Shown in pieces: positions 50,967 through 59,414 of a DNA stretch of 64,000 bases (position 1 is the first letter of the stretch; the number at the start of each line of letters is the position of its first letter). Under the pieces are notes generated by a model. It ran no database searches, was not told where the DNA came from, and worked only from the letters and a program-made list of their open reading frames with translations. The stretch covers positions 248,001 through 312,000 of the forward strand of contig NZ_JBGGWA010000001.1 of NCBI RefSeq assembly GCF_041321145.1, given 5' to 3'. The DNA comes from Paraburkholderia sp041321145. GTDB lineage: Bacteria > Pseudomonadota > Gammaproteobacteria > Burkholderiales > Burkholderiaceae. The translations under genes and the position numbers were made by a program.

Positions 50967-51932
50967 ATGACGATTCTCGGCATTGAACAGATTATTTACG
51001 GCGTGACGGATCTCGCTACCTGTCGTCGGTTTTTCTCGGACTGGGGTTTGAAGGAAGTCGCGCACGATGAAACGCACGCACGCTTCGAAACGCTGAACGG
51101 CTGCACGGTTCTCGTCGTCGATGCGAACGACCCGTCGCTGCCGCCCGCTTTCGAAGAAGGTCCGACGCTGCGCGAAGTGACGTGGGGCGTGGCGACGAAA
51201 GCGGAGCTCGACGAACTGCGCGGCCGCTTTGCCGGTCAGCCGGGTCACTTCGAAACTGAGGATGCGGTTGGTTGCATCGACCCGAACGGCATGGCGATTC
51301 GTGTCGAAGTGACCCGCAAGCTTGCGCTCGATATTCACGGTTCACCGTCGAACGTGTGGGGCCAAACGCTGCGCGTCGATCAGCCGTCGCCGATTTACGA
51401 ACGCGCTGAACCGGTCGAAGTGGGGCACGTCGTGTTCTTCACGAACCAACTCGCGGAACAGGAAAAGTTCTACCACGAACTGCTCGGCTTCGAAATGTCA
51501 GACCGTTATCCGGGTCGTGGCGCGTTCATGCGTTGCGCTCCGCACGGCGGCCACCACGACATTTTCCTGTTGGCGCTGCCCGGTGGTAAGCGCGGCCTGA
51601 ATCACGTTGCTTTCACCGTGCGCGATATCCACGAAGTGTTCGGCGGTGGCATGCATATCAGCCGTTGCGGCTGGGATACGCAACTCGGCCCGGGACGTCA
51701 TCCGGTGTCGTCGGCGTACTTCTGGTATTTCCAGAATCCGGCCGGCGGTCTGATCGAGTACTACGCCGACGAAGACCAGCTCACGCCCGAATGGCAGCCG
51801 CGCGATTTCGAACCGGGTCCGACCGTGTTCGCCGAATGGGCGATCGACGGTGGCATCGACGGCAATACGCGTCGCCAGAAAAACGCGAAGGCGCCGGAAG
51901 GCAAGTTCATGACGGAGCGCAAAAATGACTGA
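50967..51932 (+). CDS. Extradiol-type dioxygenase (VOC superfamily)
   Basis: A 321-aa two-domain vicinal-oxygen-chelate protein of the BphC/catechol-2,3-dioxygenase type. The metal ligands are complete in the second domain: H154 (VGHVVFF), H213 (LNHVAFTV) and E264 (LIEYY). The conserved acid/base-region His and Tyr residues are also present. It should cleave a catechol-type ring next to the diols. The ATG at 50967 has an AAGAGG leader. It overlaps the reductase gene by 8 bp (ATGACTGA). Confidence 0.9.
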   Translation: MTILGIEQIIYGVTDLATCRRFFSDWGLKEVAHDETHARFETLNGCTVLVVDANDPSLPPAFEEGPTLREVTWGVATKAELDELRGRFAGQPGHFETEDAVGCIDPNGMAIRVEVTRKLALDIHGSPSNVWGQTLRVDQPSPIYERAEPVEVGHVVFFTNQLAEQEKFYHELLGFEMSDRYPGRGAFMRCAPHGGHHDIFLLALPGGKRGLNHVAFTVRDIHEVFGGGMHISRCGWDTQLGPGRHPVSSAYFWYFQNPAGGLIEYYADEDQLTPEWQPRDFEPGPTVFAEWAIDGGIDGNTRRQKNAKAPEGKFMTERKND

Positions 51933-53190
51933 CGCTGCTGCTGCAAAGGCTGAAGCCGCACACGCCGGACTCGAAGCGCCGCGCACGATCGTCGTGATCG
52001 GCGGCGGCCAGGCAGCGGGCTGGGTCGTGAAGACGCTGCGCAAGGAAGGCTTCGACGGTCGCCTTGTGATGATCGCCGACGAAATCCATTTGCCGTACGA
52101 GCGCCCGCCGCTCTCGAAGGCCGTGCTGGCCGGCGAAGCGGACATCGAAACGGTGCGCCTCGTGAAACCCGACGATTTCGACGCGCTGAATGTCGAAGCA
52201 TGGCAGCCGGATTACGCGACGTCGATCGATCGTGAACAACGCATCGTGCGCACGCAGTCGGGCCGTGACGTGCAGTACGACCGCCTCGTGATCGCCACCG
52301 GCGGCGCGGCGCGGCGGCTGCCGGAATCCCTGGTGAAGACCTCGCACATCGCCTATCTGCGTACGCTCGACGAAGCTGTCGCGTTGGGCGAACGCCTGCG
52401 TGCAAGCAAGCGCGTGCTGGTGGTGGGCGGTGGTTGGATCGGTCTCGAAGTCGCAGCGACCGCACGCAAGCTCGGCGTCGAAGCAACGGTAGTGGAAGGC
52501 GCAGCACGTCTGTGTGCGCGCACGTTGCCGTCGATGGTGTCGGACTTCCTGCTCGACTTGCATCGCGCGAACGGCGTGGACGTGCGTCTGCATGCATCGC
52601 TTGCCACACTCGAAGATCATCCGAACGACGCCAACCGTATCCGTGCAACCTTCGCGGACGGCTCGACGCTGGACGCCGATTTCGCAGTCGCCGGCATCGG
52701 GCTCACGCCGCACACGGCCCTGGCCGAAGCAGCAGGAATCAAAGTGGAAGACGGCATCGTCGTCGATCACTTCGGCGCGACCGGCGACCCGCGAATCTTT
52801 GCCTGTGGCGACGTGGCGAACCATCCGAGCGCGTGGCTCAAGCGCCGCGTGCGGCTCGAATCGTGGGCCAACGCGCAGAACCAGGCGATCTCGACAGCAA
52901 AAGCCTTGCTCGGCACATTCGAACCGTACGCGGACATTCCGTGGTTCTGGTCCGATCAATACGACGTGAACCTGCAAATTCTCGGCGACATTCCGGGCGA
53001 TGCACAACTTGCTGTACGCGGCGATTTGCCGGGCAAACGCGCCACGCTTTTCCATCTGGAAGACGGCGCGATTCGCGGCGTGATCGCCATCAACACTCCA
53101 CGCGAACTGAAACTGTCGCGCAAGTGGATGAATCAAGGCCGGACCATCGACCTTGCCACCCTGACCGACGCCTCAACGGCGCTTGCCTAA
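51925..53190 (+). CDS. FAD-dependent ferredoxin reductase of the oxygenase system
   Basis: A 421-aa NADH:ferredoxin reductase of the BphA4/PdR family. The FAD motif is VVIGGGQAAGWVVKTL near residue 23, LPYERPPLSK follows, the NADH motif is VVGGGWIGLEVAATA near 160 and the third FAD motif is IFACGDVAN near 290. It passes NADH electrons to the Rieske ferredoxin encoded at 41224. The C-terminal reductase domain (WFWSDQYDVNLQILGD) is typical. Confidence 0.95.
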   Translation: MTDAAAAKAEAAHAGLEAPRTIVVIGGGQAAGWVVKTLRKEGFDGRLVMIADEIHLPYERPPLSKAVLAGEADIETVRLVKPDDFDALNVEAWQPDYATSIDREQRIVRTQSGRDVQYDRLVIATGGAARRLPESLVKTSHIAYLRTLDEAVALGERLRASKRVLVVGGGWIGLEVAATARKLGVEATVVEGAARLCARTLPSMVSDFLLDLHRANGVDVRLHASLATLEDHPNDANRIRATFADGSTLDADFAVAGIGLTPHTALAEAAGIKVEDGIVVDHFGATGDPRIFACGDVANHPSAWLKRRVRLESWANAQNQAISTAKALLGTFEPYADIPWFWSDQYDVNLQILGDIPGDAQLAVRGDLPGKRATLFHLEDGAIRGVIAINTPRELKLSRKWMNQGRTIDLATLTDASTALA

Positions 53191-53215
53191 CCACACCTAC
53201 GGACGGCACAACGGC

Positions 53216-54619
53216 ATGAGAACCATCGACAACACCATGGGGGACCGCAGCAGCGCCGGTGTCTCAGGCCCAGTGACCCGGGGCTCGATCATCGCGCGAC
53301 TCGAGCGCTTGCCAAAGAATGCGATGCAGGTGCGCGCGCGCATACTGATCGGTCTCGCGACATTCTTCGACGGCTTCGACGTGATCGCGATCGCGGCGAC
53401 GCTGCCGATCCTGATTGCGAAGTGGCATCTGACGCCGTGGGAAATCGGCTTCCTGATCGGCTCCGGTTCGGTCGGGCAGTTGATCGGCGCGTTTGCGTTC
53501 CCGTGGTACGCGGAGCGCAAGGGGCGAGTGAAAGCGATTGCGCTGAGTTCGGGAATCATCGGCATCACCAGCATTGCGTGCGGTTTTGCACCGACCTTTG
53601 CGGCGTTCGTCGTATTGCGTGTGATTCAGGGGCTGGGGCTTGGCGGCGAATTGCCCGTGGCCGCGACGTACATCAACGAAATCAGCCGTGCGCATGGCCG
53701 TGGCCGTTTCGTGCTGTTGTATGAAATCGTTTTCCCGGTCGGCCTGCTCGCGTCGAATGCGTTGGGCGCCTGGATCGTGCCGCGCTTCGGCTGGCAAGCG
53801 ATGTACTTTATCGGCGGTATGCCGTTGATCCTGTTCTTCGTGTTGCGCAAGCTGGTTCCGGAATCCCCGCGCTGGCTGGCTGAACGCGAACGGATGGCCG
53901 ATGCCGATACAGCGGTGCATGCGTTTGAGCGCGCGGTGAAGGGTCCGCTGCCGCAGGCCGCCAATTCGGCTGAGTTCGAAGCAATGGCCAATCGTCATCC
54001 GAAGCGCCGCATGGCCGATCTGTTCGGGCCGGCGTATCTGAAGCGCACGATGGCCGTGGCGATGTTGTGGATTACGTGCGGCTTCATTCAGTACGGTCTG
54101 TCCACCTGGCTGCCGACGATCTATCGCACGGTTTATCACGCGCCCTTGCAACTGGCGTTGAATCTGGCGGTGGCGGCTTCGGTGCTGGGCGTGGTGGGTT
54201 CGCTGACCTGTGCGCTGCTGGTCGATAAGGTGGGACGCAAGCCGATTATCAATTTGTCGTTCGTGGCCTGCGCGTTGTCGTTGTTGCTGGCTGGTGTTTT
54301 CCACGCTTCGTCGGTGTATGTGGTGGCGACGTGCTGCGCGTTCTCGCTCGGCTTCCTCGCGTGCGGTTTTATCACGGCTTATGTGTACACGCCGGAGCTG
54401 TATCCGACCAGCATCCGTGCGATGGGTTGCGGTGTGGGCGGCGCATGGCTGAAGGTGGCGGCGATTTTCGCGCCGGCGATCGTTTCGAAGACGATGATCG
54501 GCGGCAATCTGCAGGTGGCGTTTTATATTCTCGCGGCTGTGCCGTTCATTGCGGCGATTGCGGTGCATTTTCTCGGCATTGAGACCAAGGGGAAGGTGCT
54601 GGAGCAGCTGGAGGCTTGA
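53216..54619 (+). CDS. MFS transporter, aromatic acid:H+ symporter type
   Basis: A 467-aa major facilitator with 12 transmembrane helices. Marks include FFDGFDVIAIAATLPIL in helix 1, RVIQGLGLGGELPVAATYINE in helix 4 and PESPRWLAERER before the central loop, as in PcaK/BenK-like aromatic-acid permeases. It likely imports the operon's substrate. It is the last gene; a terminator follows at 54676. A further in-frame start at 53183 is possible. Confidence 0.92.
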   Translation: MRTIDNTMGDRSSAGVSGPVTRGSIIARLERLPKNAMQVRARILIGLATFFDGFDVIAIAATLPILIAKWHLTPWEIGFLIGSGSVGQLIGAFAFPWYAERKGRVKAIALSSGIIGITSIACGFAPTFAAFVVLRVIQGLGLGGELPVAATYINEISRAHGRGRFVLLYEIVFPVGLLASNALGAWIVPRFGWQAMYFIGGMPLILFFVLRKLVPESPRWLAERERMADADTAVHAFERAVKGPLPQAANSAEFEAMANRHPKRRMADLFGPAYLKRTMAVAMLWITCGFIQYGLSTWLPTIYRTVYHAPLQLALNLAVAASVLGVVGSLTCALLVDKVGRKPIINLSFVACALSLLLAGVFHASSVYVVATCCAFSLGFLACGFITAYVYTPELYPTSIRAMGCGVGGAWLKVAAIFAPAIVSKTMIGGNLQVAFYILAAVPFIAAIAVHFLGIETKGKVLEQLEA

Positions 54620-54675
54620 GGGTGTGATGAGTTTGGTTGGCGGTTGATGTAGAAGGAGCGCAGTGGCAGGACGGC

Positions 54676-54710
54676 AAAGGGCACACCGGGTGGTGTGCCC
54701 TTTGCTTTTT
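54676..54710 (+). terminator. Rho-independent terminator of the catabolic operon
   Basis: AAAGGGCACACC and GGTGTGCCCTTT form a perfect 12-bp stem with a GGGT loop, followed by GCTTTTT. Confidence 0.92.
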
Positions 54711-54975
54711 GAGCGACCAGCATGCCTTTTCCCGATCGTTGTAGACCGTCGCTCTCAGGGTTTGCACCGTCAGAAATATTCGTGTCGCGGGTGTTATTTG
54801 TATTGGCACGCGGATTTGCGCCGGTCCTGCCGTGCTGTTTCTGATTTCAGCCGGTTTGTGAATATGTATTGCGAGACTGGGATTATCGGAATGTTCCTAT
54901 TTCGGATTCCCAACTCCCTCATGCAGTGTTCGAAATATTACGCATTTCTAACGGTGCATTAAAAAAGGGAGATTC
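54711..54975. other. Low-GC promoter region of the Rhs gene
   Basis: About 265 bp of clearly lower GC, the left boundary of the foreign-looking patch. GAAATATT occurs twice (near 54773 and 54930). AAAGGGAGATTC gives a good ribosome site for the gene at 54976. No gene is seen. Confidence 0.5.
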
Positions 54976-57408
54976 ATGAAAATAAACAATCCTTCTCACC
55001 GGCCAATGGGTAGTTTGCTCCGCCTGCTGGCCGCGTTCTTGTTATTGATGGTCGCGTTCGGCGCGAACGCGGACGACTTCTGTTATTCGCTCTACGCAAA
55101 ATCAGGTGCGACGCCCGGTACAAAATCCTGTAGGAACGATGTCACCGGCAACACGCCTGGGGGCATGGGCAACTATGCGTGCATTAACAACATCGCCCTC
55201 ATAGATCAGTGGTGCTCAATCCCGGCGACGGACGAACCGGAAGAGAGTTGCCCGGTTGCTGATCCCGTATATCCGGGCAGCGGTGCCGTTACGTTGACTA
55301 AGGTGGACTTCGTTAGCGGTGACGACATACCGATTCGGTTCACACGAACTTACCGCTCAAAACCGCTCGCAAATAATGTCACGGCAATGGGACCGGTCTG
55401 GTTCCATAGCTGGCAGCGCAGCCTCGGATTGGCCAATGCGAACAACGGCAGTTCGTCAAAGGTTCTTGCCTATCGCGAGAACGGTGAACCGGTCACGTTC
55501 AACTGGTCGGCCGGCAGCTGGCGCACAGCAGGATTTACAGGTCTTGCTCTGGCTCAGTCTGGTTCGGGATGGACTCTTACCGATCTCAAGACGGATACCG
55601 TCGAATCGTATTCCGCCCAGGGTGTCCTGCTTTCGGAGCGTACCAGGACCGGTTTCGTCAGGACCCTGACCTATGACGGCTCCGGTCGGCTTACGGCAAT
55701 CAGCCAGCACGGCGACGATGCAATCGCCAAATTCGACCTGACGCTTCGCTTCGACTACGACGACAAAGGTCGGATTGTCCGCTTGACTGACCCAGCGAAT
55801 GGTTTGACGCAGTACGGTTACGACGCGAACAGCAATCTCGTCTCAGTCACGTGGCCGGATGGCAATGTACGGCGGTATGTCTACGAAGATGCGCGCTTCA
55901 AGAATGCGATAACCGGTGAGATTGATGAAACCGGTACTCGTATTGCGACGTGGACATACGATTCGCAGGGACGCGCGAACGCGGTTAGCCACCCCGATTC
56001 ATCGCGCAATATCCAATTCGCCTACGCCAACGGTGCAACTACCCTTAGCTACGGGCAAAGCAACCTTACGATGAACTTCTCGTCCATTGGAGGCATGCTA
56101 AGGCCAACCACGACCGGATCGGCCAAAGGCGCAGCCAGCACGACGTGGGACGCAGCGGGCAATCTGTCGTCCCAGACCGGGGTCAGCGGTAGTCGCACTC
56201 AGTACACCTACGACGACACCGGTCGCCCGGTTCGCGCGGTAGTCCATAGCGTGCTGTCAGGTACGTCCGTTACCTCGGTACGCTACGCCGACGCGACATC
56301 CCTTCGTCCTTCGACGATTGCTTCGCCGGGCAGAATGCGAGCGTTCGTCTATGACGCGAAAGGCAACGTGACGGGGCTCAGCGAGTTCGGCACGAGCGAT
56401 GCAACCGGCGAAAGCGGATTCGACGCAACAGCGTCCGGTCAGCAACAGACCATCGGCGTACGGTATGACGCGCTTAACCGGGTGGCCGAAGCGAAGGCCT
56501 ACGTCAACGGCGTCATGACGGAGGACTGGGTTTATTTTTACGACAGCACGGGGAATCGGGAAACAGCACAGAACCTCGTAACGGGGTGGCTCTTCGGCGA
56601 CACAGCCCGGGACGCGGCACACCGCGTGACGCGACAGAATGGCAATTATCGCGAGGCTCGTATTGCGTATGACGCACGGGGACGAATTACCCGGTTCACC
56701 TATAACGAAAACGCTACAAACGCAACGGGCGGTCTAGCCCGCCTGCTAACCGTGAATTACGGCTATTCGGCTGACGGCCGGGTGATGTCCCGTAGTGGCA
56801 CGGTGTCGAAAAACGGCGGGGCCGCGACGTTAATCAGCAGTGACGAGATTAATCAGTGGCTGGACAACTACGAAGCGGGCAGCGATCCCGTGGGGCCACC
56901 CGCCAATCTGCTCGGATGGGTCAAGGCGCTTCAGTTCGTTCAGGAGCCGGAGTTAGAGCCAGTCTGCGTGGAGTGCGTTTTCTATGCCGGCCCCCGGCTT
57001 GCGTGGACAGCGTTTCAATTGGCCCGCGATCCAATTTGGTCGATGCTCAGGAATACAGGCAAACCAGAGGCGGACGCGCAACAGTGTGCGGCGATTCCCC
57101 AGCAACTGACGTTTGAGGAGATGAGCGTTATTCTTAGGGAAGCACAGCGCGGAGAAGATAACTTTACGCTAGGCGCGGCGACGGCCGAGGATGCACAGTT
57201 GCTCGGTGAAGCATGGGTCGGTCCCGGCGCTCGCCAAACACGAGATGGCTCCGGGATGGTCAGTGCAGACGGCTTGCGCGTCTATCGCTACCCGGCGCAC
57301 AAGCCGAATAATCCCCGAGCAACCTACGGCGTTCAGGCTAATTTTGAATTAAAAGCAAGGCCGAACATCAAACCTTACGCCAACGGACACTTGAACATAT
57401 TGCCATGA
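54976..57408 (+). CDS. Secreted Rhs/YD-repeat polymorphic toxin
   Basis: An 810-aa protein. A Sec signal peptide (LLRLLAAFLLLMVAFGANA) is followed by a short Cys-containing segment. A DUF6531-like start comes next (VDFVSGDDIPIRFTRTYRSK, HSWQRSLG), then about nine YD repeats (YDGSGRLTAI, YDDKGRIVRLTDPANG, YDANSNLVSV, YDARGRITRF) to about residue 620. Then follow a hydrophobic junction and a C-terminal domain from about 709 to 810 ending NGHLNILP. The usual DPxGL-type core junction is absent and the core is short. The tail resembles CDI/FHA-type toxin tails, but its activity is unknown. It overlaps its Imm8-type immunity gene by 4 bp. Confidence 0.88.
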   Translation: MKINNPSHRPMGSLLRLLAAFLLLMVAFGANADDFCYSLYAKSGATPGTKSCRNDVTGNTPGGMGNYACINNIALIDQWCSIPATDEPEESCPVADPVYPGSGAVTLTKVDFVSGDDIPIRFTRTYRSKPLANNVTAMGPVWFHSWQRSLGLANANNGSSSKVLAYRENGEPVTFNWSAGSWRTAGFTGLALAQSGSGWTLTDLKTDTVESYSAQGVLLSERTRTGFVRTLTYDGSGRLTAISQHGDDAIAKFDLTLRFDYDDKGRIVRLTDPANGLTQYGYDANSNLVSVTWPDGNVRRYVYEDARFKNAITGEIDETGTRIATWTYDSQGRANAVSHPDSSRNIQFAYANGATTLSYGQSNLTMNFSSIGGMLRPTTTGSAKGAASTTWDAAGNLSSQTGVSGSRTQYTYDDTGRPVRAVVHSVLSGTSVTSVRYADATSLRPSTIASPGRMRAFVYDAKGNVTGLSEFGTSDATGESGFDATASGQQQTIGVRYDALNRVAEAKAYVNGVMTEDWVYFYDSTGNRETAQNLVTGWLFGDTARDAAHRVTRQNGNYREARIAYDARGRITRFTYNENATNATGGLARLLTVNYGYSADGRVMSRSGTVSKNGGAATLISSDEINQWLDNYEAGSDPVGPPANLLGWVKALQFVQEPELEPVCVECVFYAGPRLAWTAFQLARDPIWSMLRNTGKPEADAQQCAAIPQQLTFEEMSVILREAQRGEDNFTLGAATAEDAQLLGEAWVGPGARQTRDGSGMVSADGLRVYRYPAHKPNNPRATYGVQANFELKARPNIKPYANGHLNILP

Positions 57409-57767
57409 AAGTAGAAATCAAGAAGCTTTACTCGCTTGAGATTGAAGACGAAATAAGCAGCTACTGGCCAGCTGAGACGTACAACTTTGGCACATGGATT
57501 CGACTCTCAGTCGGCCCGACTGACGAACTTGGGGCGGACTATTTCGATCTTTTTGTTTGTACGCCGCAGTGGCTTTCCGAAGAGCTTGAAAAAGATCCGG
57601 TCGCCCAGTGGGGACGCCACTCCTTGATCGTGAAAGGATACAACCTTGCCGCAATTGCCGATCAACTTGATCGAATGGTCCAGCGGTGCTCCGGTGACGA
57701 TTGGCAAGAAATTGCCGTAAAGATCGCCCGCTTCGCCGCGTGGGAATTTGAAGACTACAAAATGTAG
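57405..57767 (+). CDS. Imm8-family immunity protein, cognate to the Rhs toxin
   Basis: A 120-aa acidic protein. YNFGTWIRLSVGPTDELGAD, FDLFVCTPQWLSEELEK and a C-terminal ARFAAWEFEDYKM match the Imm8 immunity family as I know it. The start overlaps the toxin stop (ATGA), the classic toxin-immunity arrangement. It should bind and neutralise the C-terminal domain of the Rhs protein. It is the first and best-placed of a series of related genes. Confidence 0.85.
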   Translation: MKVEIKKLYSLEIEDEISSYWPAETYNFGTWIRLSVGPTDELGADYFDLFVCTPQWLSEELEKDPVAQWGRHSLIVKGYNLAAIADQLDRMVQRCSGDDWQEIAVKIARFAAWEFEDYKM

Positions 57768-57801
57768 ACCTGCAGAGGAATGTACCTAATGTGGTTGTAA
57801 C

Positions 57802-57833
57802 AAAGGCGCGAGCACGAAACGCTCGCGCCTTTC
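57802..57833 (+). terminator. Terminator after the cognate immunity gene
   Basis: AAAGGCGCGAGC and GCTCGCGCCTTT form a perfect 12-bp stem with an ACGAAAC loop. Confidence 0.85.
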
Positions 57834-57882
57834 CTATCGCGGCTGGGTGACCACTGGTTAGTTCTTGAAGTCATCGCCAACC

Positions 57883-57923
57883 AGCAGATCTATGAGCAAC
57901 ATACACTTGAACATCGCACCATG
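57883..57923 (+). pseudogene. Fossil of a toxin 3' end before the second immunity gene
   Basis: The bases before the ATG at 57921 read in frame as ...MSNIHLNIAP then TGA overlapping that ATG. This matches the last residues of the Rhs toxin (ANGHLNILP then TGA overlapping its immunity ATG). About a dozen codons remain; upstream similarity is lost. It looks like the remnant of a displaced toxin cassette. Confidence 0.6.
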
Positions 57924-58283
57924 AACGTAAAAATTAAGGGTTTTTATTCCATCGAACTTGAAGACTATTTGGACCGCTACCGGCCCATTGAGCGGGACAA
58001 TTTCGGCACAACGATTCGTCTTTCAATCGGCCCCAGGGATGAGGAGGGGGCGGACGATTTTCTCCTTTTTGTTTGCACGCCGCAGTGGCTCGCCGAGGAA
58101 CTTGAAAAAGATTCACCGGCGCGATGGGCCCGTCACTTCCTGATTGTGAAGGAATATAACCTCGACTTAATCACCGATCAATGTGAACGCCTGGTGCGCC
58201 GATGCTGCGGTAACGACTGGCTAACCATCGCGCGGAAGATCGCGCGCTATGCGCATTGGGAGTTTGAAGACATGCAACCGTGA
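57921..58283 (+). CDS. Second intact Imm8-family immunity protein
   Basis: A 120-aa paralogue of the gene at 57405 and collinear with it throughout. NFGTTIRLSIGPRDEEGADDF, LFVCTPQWLAEELEKDSPARW and YAHWEFEDMQP correspond segment by segment. It follows a 12-codon remnant of a toxin tail, so it is an orphan immunity gene kept after its toxin was lost. It would protect against kin carrying the older toxin. Confidence 0.82.
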   Translation: MNVKIKGFYSIELEDYLDRYRPIERDNFGTTIRLSIGPRDEEGADDFLLFVCTPQWLAEELEKDSPARWARHFLIVKEYNLDLITDQCERLVRRCCGNDWLTIARKIARYAHWEFEDMQP

Positions 58284-58399
58284 GCGGCGGGAATCCAAGT
58301 CCGATTCGTGCAAAAAGGCGCAAGCCTTCGCGCTCCTAGCATGGGCGCACTCCTGCGGGTGTAAATCCAGCCTTAAACTGGTCACGGCGAACGAAGCGA

Positions 58400-58510
58400 T
58401 GCGCAACTGCATGAGGGCCATCAAAATTTGGGAGGAAGCGTGGAGCATAAATCGCAAACTGCCATCGCAAGATGGGGATTTGAGAGTTATCGGGAGCAAG
58501 TTTTTCATGG
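58400..58510 (+). pseudogene. Imm8 3'-end remnant
   Basis: From about 58430 the frame-1 reading WEEAWSINRKLP and then, after a shift, IARWGFESYREQ (58464-58499) match the Imm8 C-terminus (DWSALAIKLSRFARWEFENYRE in the copy at 59330, split here). The 5' part is not recognisable. It is a third displaced immunity gene, heavily decayed. Confidence 0.55.
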
Positions 58511-58527
58511 ATCCCGTGGGATTAGAA

Positions 58528-58890
58528 ATGCGAGCAGAGCTGAAATTCATTGATTCGCCAGACATCGATTCCGATAGCTACAGTCCGGAGGACGAAGATT
58601 GCTTCTCCTTCCGATCGGAATGACAATAGGGTACGAAGGTGGTAAGGGAGGAAATATTTTCCAAATGATTGTCTGTACGCCCACCTGGATTGCCAGAGAG
58701 AATCAAGGGAAAGCGGCGGGTCGTAGAGACGTCATTGCTGATCGTCTTCAGATATGACTGGCCGGCAATTTTATCGGTGATCCGGGAGATCGTAAGTGCA
58801 CATACTGCCGATGATTGGGAGGCACTCGCGCAGTAACTGAGCCGAATCGCCGACTGGGAATTCGAGGACTACCGCCCGTATCAAGGCTAA
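58528..58890 (+). pseudogene. Decayed Imm8-family immunity gene (frameshifts and stop)
   Basis: ATG at 58528 begins MRAELKFIDSPDIDSDSY, followed by EDEDCFSF. A shift near 58615 leads to NIFQMIVCTPTWIARENQ (from about 58652). A second shift near 58705-58720 leads to SLLIVFRYDWPAILSVIREI, and an in-frame TAA precedes LSRIADWEFEDYRPYQG ending at 58890. The pieces join in the order of an intact Imm8 protein of about 120 residues. Confidence 0.8.
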
Positions 58891-58978
58891 GCGAGAAATC
58901 GCGCCTTTTCCCCTGCAGCGGCGAGGTGCGACTAGCGCAAAATGATGTTTACCTGAACATCCTCGTATAGGACGGAAA

Positions 58979-59330
58979 GTGTGTGCGGAACTGAAGTCGG
59001 TCGACTCTCCTGACGTCGACTTTGAAACATACTGTCCGGAAGACGAAACCTGTTTTTCTTTCCCGATAGCGCTCCATCAGGCCGGAAGGCGATCACACAT
59101 CTGATATTTTTCAGATGACGGTGTGTACGCCAGGCTGGCTGAGCAGGCAGAACGCCGGAAAGACTGCGGTGTTGGGCGAGAACCTGTTAATAGTCTTCGG
59201 CTACAACTGGGAGATGATTTACTCCTATCTTGAGAATCGTATCAATCGTCTTATGGCAGAGGATTGGTCCGCTCTTGCTATAAAACTGAGTCGCTTCGCC
59301 AGATGGGAGTTTGAGAATTATCGGGAATAA
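58979..59330 (+). pseudogene. Decayed Imm8-family immunity gene (single frameshift)
   Basis: A GTG at 58979 begins VCAELKSVDSPDVDFETY, followed by CFSFPIAL. After one frameshift near 59085-59095 it continues as DIFQMTVCTPGWLSRQN, ENLLIVFGYNWEMIYSYLEN and LSRFARWEFENYRE to the TAA at 59330. It is close to the copy at 58528. The 3' part alone is open from an internal ATG (59115), but it lacks the first third of the family. Confidence 0.8.
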
Positions 59331-59375
59331 GCTTTTTTTGCATGATAAGGAGGCACTATTTTCTGAACTACCCCC

Positions 59376-59411
59376 AAAAGCGTGGACGAAAGTCCACTTT
59401 TTGAGGGGCCT
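59376..59411. terminator. Terminator closing the immunity array
   Basis: GTGGAC-GAAA-GTCCAC with TTTTT, embedded in a longer CCCC...GGGG hairpin. It lies between the last Imm8 remnant and the converging GNAT gene. Confidence 0.78.
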
Positions 59412-59414
59412 CGT

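Noticed and set aside
58249..58623. A single 124-aa protein in the immunity array
   Set aside because: The open frame joins the tail of one decayed Imm8 copy to the start of another. The pieces match Imm8 segments in different frames, so it is read as two pseudogenes.
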